The translations under genes and the position numbers were made by a program. A DNA stretch of 64,000 bases from Thiobacillus denitrificans DSM 12475. GTDB taxonomy: Bacteria > Pseudomonadota > Gammaproteobacteria > Burkholderiales > Thiobacillaceae. The stretch is from the NCBI RefSeq assembly GCF_000376425.1, contig NZ_AQWL01000003.1, positions 89,894-153,893 of the forward strand. The letters are read 5' to 3'. Below the pieces are notes generated by a model. That model was not told the origin of the DNA. It did not search any database and worked only from the letters and a program-made list of their open reading frames with translations. This document shows positions 1 to 11,202 of this stretch, piece by piece (the first letter of the stretch is position 1; the number at the start of each line of letters is the position of its first letter).

Positions 1-318
1 GGGCCGGTAATGGTTTTGCAGCTGCGCCTGCGCCCACGACACGGTGGCGCGCCCCTGCCAGATGTTGCCGCGCACCGGAGCGACCCAGCCCTGGCGTACC
101 CAGTCGCGCAGCTGGCTGCGGAAGGGGTCGCGCCGGGCCGAAAGAAACGGGCTCGCCAGCGATGCCCAGCCCTGTCCCGTGCGCCTGGTCGACAGGCGCC
201 CGCCGGCGCCGCGCGCTTTGTCGTAGACGTCGACATCCCAACCCGCTGCGGCGAGCTTTCCTGCGCAGCTGGCACCGGCGACGCCGGCGCCGACAATGCC
301 TGCTCTAAGTCTTGTCAT
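1..318 (-). CDS. NAD(P)/FAD-dependent oxidoreductase, N-terminal part (cut by window edge)
   Basis: Only the first 106 residues lie in the window; the gene runs off the left edge. The protein begins with a classic dinucleotide-binding fold: the GAGVAGASCA glycine motif at residues 9-18, an acidic/basic end of the second strand near residue 35 (YDKARGAGGRLSTRR), and the GGR(L)S(T)RR signature of the renalase/amine-oxidase-like FAD family (COG3380 type). The start at 318 is chosen because an AAGGGA ribosome-binding site lies just upstream and the FAD motif starts almost immediately. Substrate cannot be told. The gene is separated by 170 bp from the acetyltransferase upstream, so it is probably its own unit. 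Confidence 0.75.
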   Translation of the reverse strand, partial: MTRLRAGIVGAGVAGASCAGKLAAAGWDVDVYDKARGAGGRLSTRRTGQGWASLASPFLSARRDPFRSQLRDWVRQGWVAPVRGNIWQGRATVSWAQAQLQNHYRP

Positions 319-389
319 GCTTTTTTCCCTTGTTGCGGCCGCAGGGCGGCCGGCTGCTGGTTGACTTGTAGTGAAATCGAGGCCTCTGC

Positions 390-430
390 GGCAATGCGAG
401 GCAGCCCGCGTAAATCAGCGGAGCATTGCC
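390..430. repeat. 8-bp inverted repeat between the acetyltransferase and oxidoreductase genes
   Basis: GGCAATGC at 390-397 is mirrored by GCATTGCC at 423-430, perfect arms with a 25-bp spacer. A second short GC hairpin (CCCGCC/GGCGGG, 433-449) lies next to it and has no T-run. The position upstream of the oxidoreductase start suggests an operator or a transcript hairpin; the function is inference. Confidence 0.35.
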
Positions 431-488
431 TGCCCGCCCGGATGGCGGGACACTCTCCATTTTCAAACCCAATGACCGTGGCCACGCA

Positions 489-929
489 TTATCGGTTCCG
501 GTCGCCGTCTGTTTTCTGCATGGATACATGCCGTATGCCTGCCTCTTCGTATTCCTCGCCCACAATGATGAAACCGGCCCGCGCATAGAACCCGGCCGCA
601 TGGGTCTGCGCGCTGAGTCTGACGGTACGATAGCCGCGTGCCTGCGCCGCCCGCAAGGCCGCGGCCAGCAAAGCCTGGCCGACGCCGCGCCCGCGCCAGG
701 CGGGCAGCACCGCCATGCGTCCGATATGGCCGTCGGGCAGCAGGCGGGCGCAGCCAATCGGGGCAGCATCCGCGGCGATGGCCAGCAGATGCAGCGAATG
801 CATGTCGTACGCGTCCCATTCCAGCGCCTCGGGCACGCCCTGCTCGTCGATGAAGACCGCGCGGCGTACCGCGCTCAGGCGTCGCGCATCGTGCGCCCAA
901 TCGGTTTCGAGCAGCGTGAAGGCGGCCAT
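489..929 (-). CDS. GNAT-family N-acetyltransferase
   Basis: A 146-residue single-domain GNAT protein. The acetyl-CoA binding motif A is clear: IGRMAVLPAWRGRGVGQALL at about residues 69-88, with the R-G-x-G-x-G/A pyrophosphate loop, followed by a typical C-terminal YARAGF segment near residue 114. It resembles the ElaA/YjhQ-type small acetyltransferases, whose acceptor substrates vary, so none is assigned. It follows the MFS gene by 3 bp and is the third gene of the Atm1-MFS-GNAT operon, so co-expression is likely. Confidence 0.85.
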   Translation of the reverse strand: MAAFTLLETDWAHDARRLSAVRRAVFIDEQGVPEALEWDAYDMHSLHLLAIAADAAPIGCARLLPDGHIGRMAVLPAWRGRGVGQALLAAALRAAQARGYRTVRLSAQTHAAGFYARAGFIIVGEEYEEAGIRHVSMQKTDGDRNR

Positions 930-932
930 GAT

Positions 933-2225
933 TCAGGCGCCGCCGTGAGCAAACCGCCGTGCCGCGCGATGGCCGCGTGCGGCCTGCACGTCACGCAACG
1001 CCCACAGCCCGGCGGCGAAATAGCTGCCGGTGATCAGCAGGGACTGGCGATGATCGCCCTGAGTGATCCAGCTGGCCGCGCCGTAGGTCAGCGGCCCGAG
1101 GATGGACGCGAGCTTCACCGCCAGCCCCCACAGCCCGAAAAACTCGGCTTGCTGCGCAGGGGGCGCGAGCAGGCCGACCAGCGCGCGCCCCGCCGACTGC
1201 GACGCCCCCATGCACAGCCCGGCCAGATTGGCCGCCACCCAGAACATGCGCTCGTCGGGCGCGGCCCAGGCGAGCAGCACCATCACGATCCAACCGACGA
1301 GTGTCAGCGCGATCGACCGCACGTGCCCGATGCGGTCCTGCACATGGCCGAACACGAAGGCACCGAGCGCTGCGGTGATGTTGACCACCAGCACCAGCAC
1401 GATGGTGCGCTGGGTGTCGAAATGGAACACCTGGCTGGCATAGATCGCCGCCAGCGTGATGACCGCGGCGATCCCGGCCTGGTACAGCACGGTGCAGACG
1501 AGGAAACGTTTGAGGTCGGGCAACCGGCCGAGATGGCCGAGGGTGTGGCGTACCTGCTGCCAGGCATTGCGCGACGTGTGGCCGCCATTCGGCGTGGCGC
1601 GCTCGTGCAGCATCAGGAGCGCGGGCAGGCTCGCCAGCATGAAAATCGCGGCGGTGATGAGCATGGAGACCGGCACGAACTCGGCCGCAGTCTGCCCGCG
1701 TGCCTGCGCCCAGCCGATGTATGCGAGGCTCGCGCCGAGCGACACCAGGCCGCCGACATAGCCGAGCGTCCAGCCCCAGCCCGATATCCTGCCGAGCGCG
1801 CGCGGCCGCGCCAGTTCGGGCAGGAAAGCGGCGATGAGGTTCTCGCCGGTGCCGAAGAAATAGTTGGAGAGAACCAGCGCAGCGATCGCCAGCGCAAGCG
1901 CACCCGGCGCGGCGAAATAGAGCAGTGCGGTGGCGCCGACGCAGCCGAGCGTGGTCAGCCACAGCAGCGTCTTTTTCCTTGCATGGGCATCGGCCCAGGC
2001 ACCGACCAGCGGCGCGGTCAGCATGATGAGGGCGTACGAGACGGACAGCGCGAGGGTCCACGTGAAAGTCGCCCACGGCGCGTCGCCGGCGACGACCGCG
2101 ACGAAATACGCACCGAATACCGCGGTGATGACGACCGTCGTGTAGCCGGAATTGGCGAAGTCGTACATCGCCCAGGCCCACACCTCGCGTCGGGACACGC
2201 CCGGCCGCAGCAGCAGCCCCGCCAT
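933..2225 (-). CDS. MFS transporter, UMF1 (Atg22-like) family
   Basis: A 430-residue polytopic membrane protein with about 12 hydrophobic segments. The N-terminal WAMYDFANSGYTTVVITAVF segment (about residues 17-36) is the hallmark of UMF1/Atg22-like transporters, a branch of the major facilitator superfamily whose yeast relative exports amino acids from the vacuole. The bacterial substrate is unknown. The start codon overlaps the stop of the upstream ABC exporter (ATGA), so the two are translationally coupled. A GNAT acetyltransferase follows after 3 bp. Confidence 0.88.
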   Translation of the reverse strand: MAGLLLRPGVSRREVWAWAMYDFANSGYTTVVITAVFGAYFVAVVAGDAPWATFTWTLALSVSYALIMLTAPLVGAWADAHARKKTLLWLTTLGCVGATALLYFAAPGALALAIAALVLSNYFFGTGENLIAAFLPELARPRALGRISGWGWTLGYVGGLVSLGASLAYIGWAQARGQTAAEFVPVSMLITAAIFMLASLPALLMLHERATPNGGHTSRNAWQQVRHTLGHLGRLPDLKRFLVCTVLYQAGIAAVITLAAIYASQVFHFDTQRTIVLVLVVNITAALGAFVFGHVQDRIGHVRSIALTLVGWIVMVLLAWAAPDERMFWVAANLAGLCMGASQSAGRALVGLLAPPAQQAEFFGLWGLAVKLASILGPLTYGAASWITQGDHRQSLLITGSYFAAGLWALRDVQAARGHRAARRFAHGGA

Positions 2226-4027
2226 CAGACAGCGTGCTCCTCAGCCTCGGCCTGCTGCTGCAGCGCCCACATATGCGCATAGATGCCGTTCATTGCCAGC
2301 AGTTCGGGATGCCGGCCGCGCTCGACGATGCGCCCGTCTTCCATCACCAGGATCTCGTCGGCCTCGACCACGGTGGACAGGCGGTGCGCGATGATGAGGC
2401 TGGTGCGGCTGCGGGCGATTTCCAGCAGTTCGGCCTGGATTGCCTTTTCGGTCCTGGTGTCGAGCGCCGAGGTGGCTTCGTCGAGGACGAGGATGGCCGG
2501 ATCCTTCAGCAGGGTGCGGGCGATCGCCACCCGCTGCTTCTCGCCGCCGGAGAGCTTGAGCCCGCGCTCGCCCACCACCGTATCCCAGCCCTGCGGCAGG
2601 CCTTCGATGAAATGCAGGATGTGCGCGGCGCGCGCGGCCTCGATCACTTCCTCGCGGCTGGCATCCGGCCAGCCGTAGGCGATGTTGTAGTAGATGCTGT
2701 CGTTGAACAGCACGGTGTCCTGCGGCACCACGCCGATGGCGGCGCGCAGGCTGTCCTGGGTGACGTGGCGGATGTCCTGGCCGTCGATGCTGATGCTGCC
2801 GGCACCGACATCGTAGAAGCGGAACAGCAGGCGCGCCAGCGTCGACTTGCCGGCGCCGCTGGAGCCCACCGCTGCCACCGTCCTGCCGGCGGGGATGGTG
2901 AAGCTGACGTCGTGCAGTATCGGCCGGTCGGCATTGTAGGCAAAGCTGACGCGATCGAATTTCACCTCCCCCGCCACCACGTCGAGATCACGCGCGTCGG
3001 GCTTGTCCTCGACCTCGCGCGGACGCTCCATCAGCGCGAACATGCGCTCGACGTCGGTGATCGACTCCTTGATCTGGCGGTACATCACGCCGAGAAAGCT
3101 GAGCGGCTGGAACATCTGCAGCAGGAAGGCGTTGACCATCACCAGGTCGCCCAGCGTCAGCGTGCCCTCGACCACGCCGGCGGCGGCGCGCAGCACCATC
3201 AGCGTGACGCCGATGGCGATGACGCCGGCCTGCGCGGTGTTGAGCAGACCCAGCGAGCGCTGCGACTTCAATGCCATGTCCTCCCACTCGACCAGGCTGC
3301 TATCGTACCGGCGGGCCTCGTATTTCTCGTTGCCGAAATACTTGACCGTCTCGTAGTTCAGCAGGCTGTCGATGGCGCGGCCATAGGCTTCCGAGTCGAG
3401 CGTGTTGGCGCGGCGCACGAACTGGGTGCGCCATTCGGTGATGGTGACGGTGAAGCCGATGTAGGCCGCCAGGGTGATCAGCGTCAGCACGCCAAAAACC
3501 CAGTCGAGCTTGACGAACAGGATGCCCGCGACCATCAGGATTTCGAGCACCGTCGGGGTGATGCGGAACAGCAGGTAGCCGACCAGGCTCGACAGCGCAC
3601 GGGCGCCGCGCTCGATGTCGCGGGTGATGCCGCCGGTCTGCCGTTCGAGGTGAAAACGCAGCGACAGCGCATGCAGGTGCTTGAACACCGCCATGCTGAT
3701 GCGGCGCATCGCGCGCTGCGTGACCTTGGCGAAGATGACGTCGCGCAGGTCGGCGAAGGTGGTGCTGGCGAAGCGCAACACGCCATAGCCCATGATCAGC
3801 GCCAGGGGCAATACCAGCTCGGGGCGTGGCCGGTCGAGCGCGTCGATGATCTCCTTCAGCACCAGCGGCACCGCCACCGACGCCAGCTTGGCGCCGATCA
3901 GCAGCGCCAGCGCCAGCAGCACACGGCCGCGGAATTCCCATAGATAGGGGAACAGCCGGCCGAGGGAGCGCAGACTGGGATCGCCGGGCGGCGGCGGTGC
4001 GGTGTGGGAATGAACGGCGGGATGCAT
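2225..4027 (-). CDS. ABC transporter, Atm1/HMT1-type exporter (fused membrane and ATPase domains)
   Basis: A 600-residue half-transporter: an N-terminal six-helix exporter domain (about 25-320) and a C-terminal nucleotide-binding domain (about 350-590) with Walker A GSSGAGKST, signature LSGGEKQR and Walker B ILVLDEATSALD. The segment LNYETVKYFGNEKYEARRY in the membrane domain is characteristic of Atm1/ABCB7-type exporters, which move glutathione-linked sulfur or metal conjugates in iron-sulfur and metal homeostasis. It acts as a homodimer in the inner membrane. It is the first gene of the Atm1-MFS-GNAT operon and is divergent from the ArsC/Spx-like gene, sharing an 81-bp upstream region. Confidence 0.92.
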   Translation of the reverse strand: MHPAVHSHTAPPPPGDPSLRSLGRLFPYLWEFRGRVLLALALLIGAKLASVAVPLVLKEIIDALDRPRPELVLPLALIMGYGVLRFASTTFADLRDVIFAKVTQRAMRRISMAVFKHLHALSLRFHLERQTGGITRDIERGARALSSLVGYLLFRITPTVLEILMVAGILFVKLDWVFGVLTLITLAAYIGFTVTITEWRTQFVRRANTLDSEAYGRAIDSLLNYETVKYFGNEKYEARRYDSSLVEWEDMALKSQRSLGLLNTAQAGVIAIGVTLMVLRAAAGVVEGTLTLGDLVMVNAFLLQMFQPLSFLGVMYRQIKESITDVERMFALMERPREVEDKPDARDLDVVAGEVKFDRVSFAYNADRPILHDVSFTIPAGRTVAAVGSSGAGKSTLARLLFRFYDVGAGSISIDGQDIRHVTQDSLRAAIGVVPQDTVLFNDSIYYNIAYGWPDASREEVIEAARAAHILHFIEGLPQGWDTVVGERGLKLSGGEKQRVAIARTLLKDPAILVLDEATSALDTRTEKAIQAELLEIARSRTSLIIAHRLSTVVEADEILVMEDGRIVERGRHPELLAMNGIYAHMWALQQQAEAEEHAV

Positions 4028-4108
4028 CAGGTCGGTTAGAATCGTGGCTTGTTTTTCCCGATTTTACGTCCATGGGCGGCCAATTCCGCCCCGGGCGACT
4101 GAAATAGC

Positions 4109-4456
4109 ATGAAGCTCTACGGCATTCCCAACTGCTCCACCGTCAAAAAAGCGCGCGCCTGGCTGGCCGATCACGCGCATGACGCCCTCTTTCACGACTT
4201 CAGGAAACAGGGGGTCGATGCCGCCTGGTTGCACGAGGTCGTGGCGCAAACCGGATGGCAGGCGCTGGTCAATACGCGCGGCACCACCTGGCGCAAGCTG
4301 ACGGATGCGGAAAAAGCCGCCGTCACTGACGAAACCAGCGCCATTGCCCTGATGCTGGCCCAGCCCAGCGTGATCAAGCGCCCGGTGCTGGAGCGAGATG
4401 GCAGTTATCATCTTGGGTTTACCGAAGAACACTACCAAGCCCTGTTTGGAGAATGA
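4109..4456 (+). CDS. ArsC/Spx-family reductase-like protein (YffB type)
   Basis: A 115-residue thioredoxin-fold protein. MKLYGIPNCSTVKKARAWL at the N-terminus holds the single ArsC-type redox cysteine (Cys9) in the IPNCST context of the Spx/ArsC/YffB family. The C-terminal part has the usual IKRPVLE segment around residue 90. YffB-like proteins are not true arsenate reductases and may use glutathione; their physiological substrate is unsettled. It sits 6 bp before dapE and is probably co-transcribed with it, a common arrangement in proteobacteria. Confidence 0.85.
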   Translation: MKLYGIPNCSTVKKARAWLADHAHDALFHDFRKQGVDAAWLHEVVAQTGWQALVNTRGTTWRKLTDAEKAAVTDETSAIALMLAQPSVIKRPVLERDGSYHLGFTEEHYQALFGE

Positions 4457-5593
<1,137 letters not shown>

Positions 5594-5639
5594 AAACCTT
5601 GTTTCATCCGCGCTTCGCGGATAAGCATTCTGGATTGAA

Positions 5640-6536
5640 ATGAAACACTTCGACGACACCGAATCCCTCATCACCGTGCGCGACTGGCTGCGCTTCGCGG
5701 TATCGCGCTTCAACGAGGCGGGACTGTTCTTCGGCCACGGCTCCGACAACGCCTTCGACGAGGCGGCGTACCTGATCCTTCACACTTTGCATCTGCCTCT
5801 CGACCGGCTCGATCCATTCCTCGATGCCAGCCTGACGCATGGTGAATCCGAACAGGTGCAGGCGGTGATCGAACGCCGCGTCAAGGAACGCATCCCTGCA
5901 GCCTATCTCACGCACGAAGCCTGGCTGGGCGGGTACCGCTTCCATGTCGACGAGCGCGTGATCGTGCCGCGCTCCTTCATCGCCGAGCTGCTGCACGAGC
6001 AATTGGCGCCGTGGGTCGAGGATCCGGATGCGGTGGGCAGCGTGCTCGATCTGTGTACCGGCTCCGGCTGCCTCGCCATCCTGGCGGCGCTGGCCTTTCC
6101 CGATTCCCGGATCGATGCCGTCGATTTATCCAGGGAGGCGCTGGACGTCGCCGCGAAGAATGTCGCCGATTACGGCCTGCAGGACCGCGTCGAGCTGATC
6201 GAGTCCGATCTGTTCGCGGCGCTGGACGGCCGCACTTACGACGTGATCATCAGCAATCCGCCCTACGTGAACGCCGAATCGGTCGCCGCGCTGCCGCCGG
6301 AATACCGGGCGGAACCCGCGCTGGCGCTCGGTTCCGGAGAAGACGGCCTGGACGCCACGCGGCAGATTCTGGCTCGGGCCCAATCCCATCTCAACCCCGG
6401 TGGCCTGCTGCTGGTGGAGATCGGCCACAACCGCGACGCCCTCGAAGCCGCCTACCCCGCCCTGCCCTTCACCTGGCTCGATACCGAACGCGGCGACCAG
6501 TTCGTGTTCATGCTGCGGCGCGAAGACCTTCGCTAG
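5640..6536 (+). CDS. prmB: 50S ribosomal protein L3 N5-glutamine methyltransferase
   Basis: A 298-residue HemK/PrmC-like methyltransferase that methylates a glutamine of ribosomal protein L3 using S-adenosylmethionine. The SAM-binding motif VLDLCTGSGCLAI (about 135-147) and the glutamine-binding NPPY motif (IISNPPYVNAES, about 202-213) are both present. The N-terminal segment with a conserved VPRSFI (about 109-114) is typical of PrmB rather than PrmC. It is the last gene of the plus-strand group and converges on the hydrogenase operon, with 30 bp between the stops. Confidence 0.93.
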   Translation: MKHFDDTESLITVRDWLRFAVSRFNEAGLFFGHGSDNAFDEAAYLILHTLHLPLDRLDPFLDASLTHGESEQVQAVIERRVKERIPAAYLTHEAWLGGYRFHVDERVIVPRSFIAELLHEQLAPWVEDPDAVGSVLDLCTGSGCLAILAALAFPDSRIDAVDLSREALDVAAKNVADYGLQDRVELIESDLFAALDGRTYDVIISNPPYVNAESVAALPPEYRAEPALALGSGEDGLDATRQILARAQSHLNPGGLLLVEIGHNRDALEAAYPALPFTWLDTERGDQFVFMLRREDLR

Positions 6537-6566
6537 AAGACCCGCCAGCGGGGCAGGGCGAGCCCC

Positions 6567-7015
6567 CTACCTGCCCGTACGTGGCAGCTCGTCGGCGATG
6601 CGGCGGGCGAGTTGCTGCGCCGCCGCCGCGATGACCGCCGCGGCGTCCTCACCCGGATTGGTCGAGCCGATTTCGATTCCATACAGATCCAGCCGGGGCG
6701 GCAGACTGCCGAGTTCACGCGCCAGCGAGAGCGCGGCCAGCACGCCAAAACCGTGGCTGGACAGTCCGTGGCGATAGTCCGGCCAATCTTTCCGGTCGAA
6801 GCGCTGAATCCCACCCACCCGGCCACTGCCCTGCATCGCATCGATCAGAATGACCCAGGCCGCATTCTCCAGCATGGGAATCAGGCTGGCACCGGGCCGA
6901 TCCAGCTTGTCGATATCGATGTCATCAAGACCGCCGGCCAGCAAGGCATCGACGACCAGCCAGCCGGCCTGGTCGTCGCCCGACGGCGAACCGATGCCGA
7001 GGATGCGCACCCCGC

Positions 7016-7019
<4 letters not shown>
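6567..7019 (-). CDS. [NiFe]-hydrogenase maturation protease
   Basis: A 150-residue HyaD/HycI-type endopeptidase that clips the C-terminal tail of the hydrogenase large subunit after nickel insertion. It begins with the family's ILGIGSPSGDDQAGW nucleotide-fold start (the usual GxGNxxxxDDG motif, here with Ser for Asn), and has the metal-ligand regions IDKLDRPG and VILIDAMQGSG. Its start codon overlaps the stop of the large-subunit gene (ATGA), so it is coupled to its own substrate, which supports the assignment strongly. Confidence 0.88.
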
Positions 7020-8309
<1,290 letters not shown>

Positions 8310-8317
<8 letters not shown>

Positions 8318-9101
8318 CGCGCGCCTCCCCTGCCTTGTTTGCCGCCGCCAGAAACGCCGGCGCCTGGCTGTTGATCGAGCGGAAGCGCCGGGCGACGGCG
8401 GGCGGATCGAGTCCCTGGCGGCCGAACTGCGCCGCCAGCGCGTCGGTGTTGGCGTTTTCCGCCGGGCCGTAGCAGCCGTAGCAGTCGCGCCCCAGACCTG
8501 GGCACAAGGCGCCGCAGCCGGCCCGCGTCACCGGCCCCATGCAGGGGATGCCACGGCTCACCATCACGCAGCTGAGATCGCGCCGCTTGCATTCGCTGCA
8601 CACCTTGTCGGCGTTGTCGCGCGGCGCCACCCCCAGCAGCAGGGAATTCACCACCGCCAGTATCTGCGGACCGCTGACCGGGCAGCCCCACAGCTCGAAG
8701 TCCACCGCCACGTGGCTGGAAATCGGCGTCGAGCGTTCGAGGCTGGCGACCGCAGCGGGATGGCTGTAGATCTGCGCGGCCCATTGTGCGCCGTCGGCGC
8801 CGTTGCGCAGGGCCTGGATGCCGCCGGCAGTGGCACAGGCGCCGATGGCGATCAGCATGCGGCTGTGGCGGCGAATGCGCTGGATGCGTTCGAGGTCTGC
8901 CGGCGTCGACACGCTGCCTTCGACGAACGCAATGTCCACTTCGGCATCCGGGTCGAGCGGGCCGGCTTCGGCGAAGTGCACCAGCTCGACCCGTTCGGCC
9001 AGCGCGAGCAGATCCTCGCCGAGGTTGAGGAAGGCCAGCTGACAGCCATCGCAGGAGCTGAACTTGTGCACCGCCACGCGCGGTCTTGTCGGCACGCGCA
9101 T
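8310..9101 (-). CDS. [NiFe]-hydrogenase small (delta) subunit
   Basis: A 263-residue small subunit that binds iron-sulfur clusters and passes electrons between the NiFe site and the flavin subunit. Cluster-ligand motifs are visible: SSCDGCQLAFLN (about 15-26), IGACATAGGIQ near 92, and a cysteine-rich C-terminal part (GIPCMGPVTRAGCGALCPG then RDCYGCYG) near 185-215. The start at 9101 is chosen because it forms an ATGA overlap with the gamma-subunit stop and places the first cysteine motif at the normal distance from the N-terminus. There is no Tat signal peptide, so the enzyme is cytoplasmic. Confidence 0.9.
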
Positions 9102-9931
9102 CAGAACCCCCGGTGCTCCAGCAAGGACTTGACTTGGCCCCAGTCGAACACCGGGCCATCGCGGCAGACGAAGGCTCCGCCAAACTGGCAATGGCCGCAG
9201 CGGCCGACCGCGCATTGCATGTTGCGTTCCATGCTCAGATGCAGGCGCGATTCGGGCAGGCCGCGCGCCAGCAGCTTTTCAGCCGCGGTCCGCATCATGC
9301 CTTCCGGCCCGCACATCATCGCCGCCGCGCGGCCGGGGTCGAACCGGGCCTGCTCTAACAGATCCGTCACACGCCCGACATGCCAGGGCCACAGCGCCCC
9401 GCCCTGGCTCGCCGCAAGCAGCACCTGGGTATCCGGCAGCGTGGCCCAGCGGTCGTATTGCTCGCGCCAGATCAGATCCTCGGCATGTTTCACGCCTTGG
9501 ATGACGACGAGCTTGCCGTAGCGTTCGCGGCGCCTGAGGAGGTAATGGATGACAGAGACGACCGGCGCGCAGCCGAGCCCACCGGTCACCAGCACGACGT
9601 CGCGCCCTTCCATTTCCTGCAACGGCCAGCCGCGCCCGTACGGTCCACGCAGCCCCAGGCTGTCGCCCGGCCGCAGCGCCGCCAGCCCCCGGGTGACGCG
9701 TCCCAGGGCGCGGATGGTGTGGCCGATGCCGTCGCGTTCTTGCGGATCGGACATGATCGAGATCGGCACCTCGCCCACCCCAGGCAGATACAGCATGTTG
9801 AACTGGCCGGACGCAAACCGGTAGGCCGCCTGCGCCGCCGCATCGCGCAGGCGCAGCTGCAAGGTGAAGATGGTGGGCGACTCCTGCGTGCGTTTCGCCA
9901 CGATGGCTTCGAGCGGCTGGCGTGCGGTCAT
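9101..9931 (-). CDS. Hydrogenase gamma subunit: FAD/NAD(P)-binding reductase
   Basis: A 276-residue ferredoxin-NADP reductase-like subunit that links the hydrogenase to the NAD(P)H pool. The FAD region (FASGQFNMLYLPGVGEVPIS, about 36-55) is followed by the NAD(P) motif VLVTGGLGCAPVV near 110. A C-terminal cysteine cluster CAVGRCGHCQFGGAFVCRDG (about 243-262) should bind a [2Fe-2S] centre. The ATG at 9931 overlaps the beta-subunit stop (ATGA) and starts the normal MTARQPLEAIV sequence; longer in-frame extensions are out-of-family. Confidence 0.9.
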   Translation of the reverse strand: MTARQPLEAIVAKRTQESPTIFTLQLRLRDAAAQAAYRFASGQFNMLYLPGVGEVPISIMSDPQERDGIGHTIRALGRVTRGLAALRPGDSLGLRGPYGRGWPLQEMEGRDVVLVTGGLGCAPVVSVIHYLLRRRERYGKLVVIQGVKHAEDLIWREQYDRWATLPDTQVLLAASQGGALWPWHVGRVTDLLEQARFDPGRAAAMMCGPEGMMRTAAEKLLARGLPESRLHLSMERNMQCAVGRCGHCQFGGAFVCRDGPVFDWGQVKSLLEHRGF

Positions 9932-11049
9932 GGCCGCTCCCGGTCTCCGGCCAGCACGGCGGCTTCCGCGGTGAGGTCGATTTCCGCCGGGCACCAGGCG
10001 ATGCAGCGCCCGCAGCCAACGCAGCCGCTGCGTCCGTACTGGTCGTGCCAGGTGGCGAGCTTGTGGATCAGCCATTGGCGGTAACGGCTGCGGATATCGG
10101 GCCGCACATTGAAGCCGTGCAGATGGCCATGGCTCTCGCCAAAGCAGGAATCCCATATCCGCACATGCTCGCTTGCCTGGCCGTTCAGCGCAGGCTCGTC
10201 CATCTCGGCATGGCAGAAACAGGTCGGACACACCGCGGTGCAATTGCCGCAGGCGAGGCAGCGTGTCGCGACCTCGTCCCACTGCGGATGTTCCAGCCGG
10301 CTCATCAGCACATCGCGCAGAGTGCGGCCGGGCAGGCTGCGCGTCTGGCTGGCCGCTGCCGCCTGTCCTTGTTGTCGTGCCGCGGCAATCTGCCGCGGGG
10401 ATGCGGGCGGCAGATTCAGCGTGTTCAGCAACGCTGCCCCCTTCCGGCTTCCCGCCGTTGCGACGAAGCCGTCAGTCAGTTCCGCCAGCGCGATGTCGTA
10501 GCCGGCGGCCGGGGTCGGGCCGTCGCCGGTGGACGCGCAAAAACAGGTGGATGCCGGCTCGGCGCATTGCACCGCCACCAGGAACAGTTGCTCACGGCGC
10601 TGCGCGTAATGGGTGTCGGGCTGGTCGCCTTGCAGGAAATGGGCGTCCTGCAAGGCCAGCGCGGCAAGGTCGCAGGCGCGCACACCGATCAGCGCCAGCA
10701 TCGGGGCGGGCGGCGCCACGGCCATGAAGTGCAGCCGGCCCTGCTCGTCCCGCTGCGCCCGCCACAGCGATTCGCGGGGCGCGAACAGATGCGGCTTGAT
10801 CGCCTGCGGCCCGTTCGCCCAGGCGAAATAGCGCTGCTGCGGGTCCTGCTGCAACCGGTAGCGCCCCGGCGCCTGCCCGGCCTGCAGGCCGCGCGGCAAC
10901 GCATCGGGCGCTGCGAGTTCGCGCATGACGATGGCGCCGTTTTCCACCGCCGGACCGAGGCAGCGATAGTCCTGTTCCATGAGCCTCGCCACCAGCATGC
11001 TCAACTGGGCGAGAGGCAAAAAACCGGCGTCTTCAGGTGGGGCGGGCAT
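9928..11049 (-). CDS. Hydrogenase beta subunit: 4Fe-4S dicluster electron-transfer protein
   Basis: A 373-residue protein of the sulfhydrogenase beta-subunit family and first gene of the hydrogenase operon. Two ferredoxin-like motifs occur near the C-terminus: CLACGNCTAVCPTCFC (about 264-279) and CVGCGRCIAWCP (about 340-351). A further Cys pair, FCASTGD, lies near residue 170. It would relay electrons between the flavin and small subunits. The gene order beta-gamma-delta-alpha-protease is the standard group 3b operon. The 153-bp region upstream is shared with the divergent MscS-like gene. Confidence 0.88.
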   Translation of the reverse strand: MPAPPEDAGFLPLAQLSMLVARLMEQDYRCLGPAVENGAIVMRELAAPDALPRGLQAGQAPGRYRLQQDPQQRYFAWANGPQAIKPHLFAPRESLWRAQRDEQGRLHFMAVAPPAPMLALIGVRACDLAALALQDAHFLQGDQPDTHYAQRREQLFLVAVQCAEPASTCFCASTGDGPTPAAGYDIALAELTDGFVATAGSRKGAALLNTLNLPPASPRQIAAARQQGQAAAASQTRSLPGRTLRDVLMSRLEHPQWDEVATRCLACGNCTAVCPTCFCHAEMDEPALNGQASEHVRIWDSCFGESHGHLHGFNVRPDIRSRYRQWLIHKLATWHDQYGRSGCVGCGRCIAWCPAEIDLTAEAAVLAGDRERP

Positions 11050-11151
11050 AGGCTACGGTACAAAATGTTTTCTACAGTGTATGCAGAAAGCCCCGGACGG
11101 AACAGGCCATTTACCTTGCCCATCCCCAGCCATCGAGCATAAAAAGCCATT

Positions 11152-11170
11152 GCGAACCGTTCGCTATAAT
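11152..11170 (+). promoter_or_regulatory. Palindrome abutting a consensus -10 box upstream of the MscS-like gene
   Basis: GCGAACCGTTCGC (11152-11164; 5-bp arms around CCG) is immediately followed by a perfect TATAAT (11165-11170). An SD (GGAGGAGAA) and ATG lie 30 bp downstream. No good -35 is seen at 17 bp, which fits a promoter needing an activator, or one blocked by a repressor on the palindrome. The same region lies upstream of the divergent hydrogenase operon. Confidence 0.5.
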
Positions 11171-11202
11171 GCGCCTTTAATGTAGTAATGGAGGAGAACC
11201 CC

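Noticed and set aside
426-3943. Very long open frames on the plus strand opposite the MFS and ABC genes
   Set aside because: They are mirror images of real genes in GC-rich DNA; translations are Arg/Gln/His-rich with no domain, while the minus-strand frames carry clear family motifs.
4036-4041. TAGAAT as promoter of the ArsC/Spx-like gene
   Set aside because: No supporting -35 box and no spacing match; too common a sequence to call.
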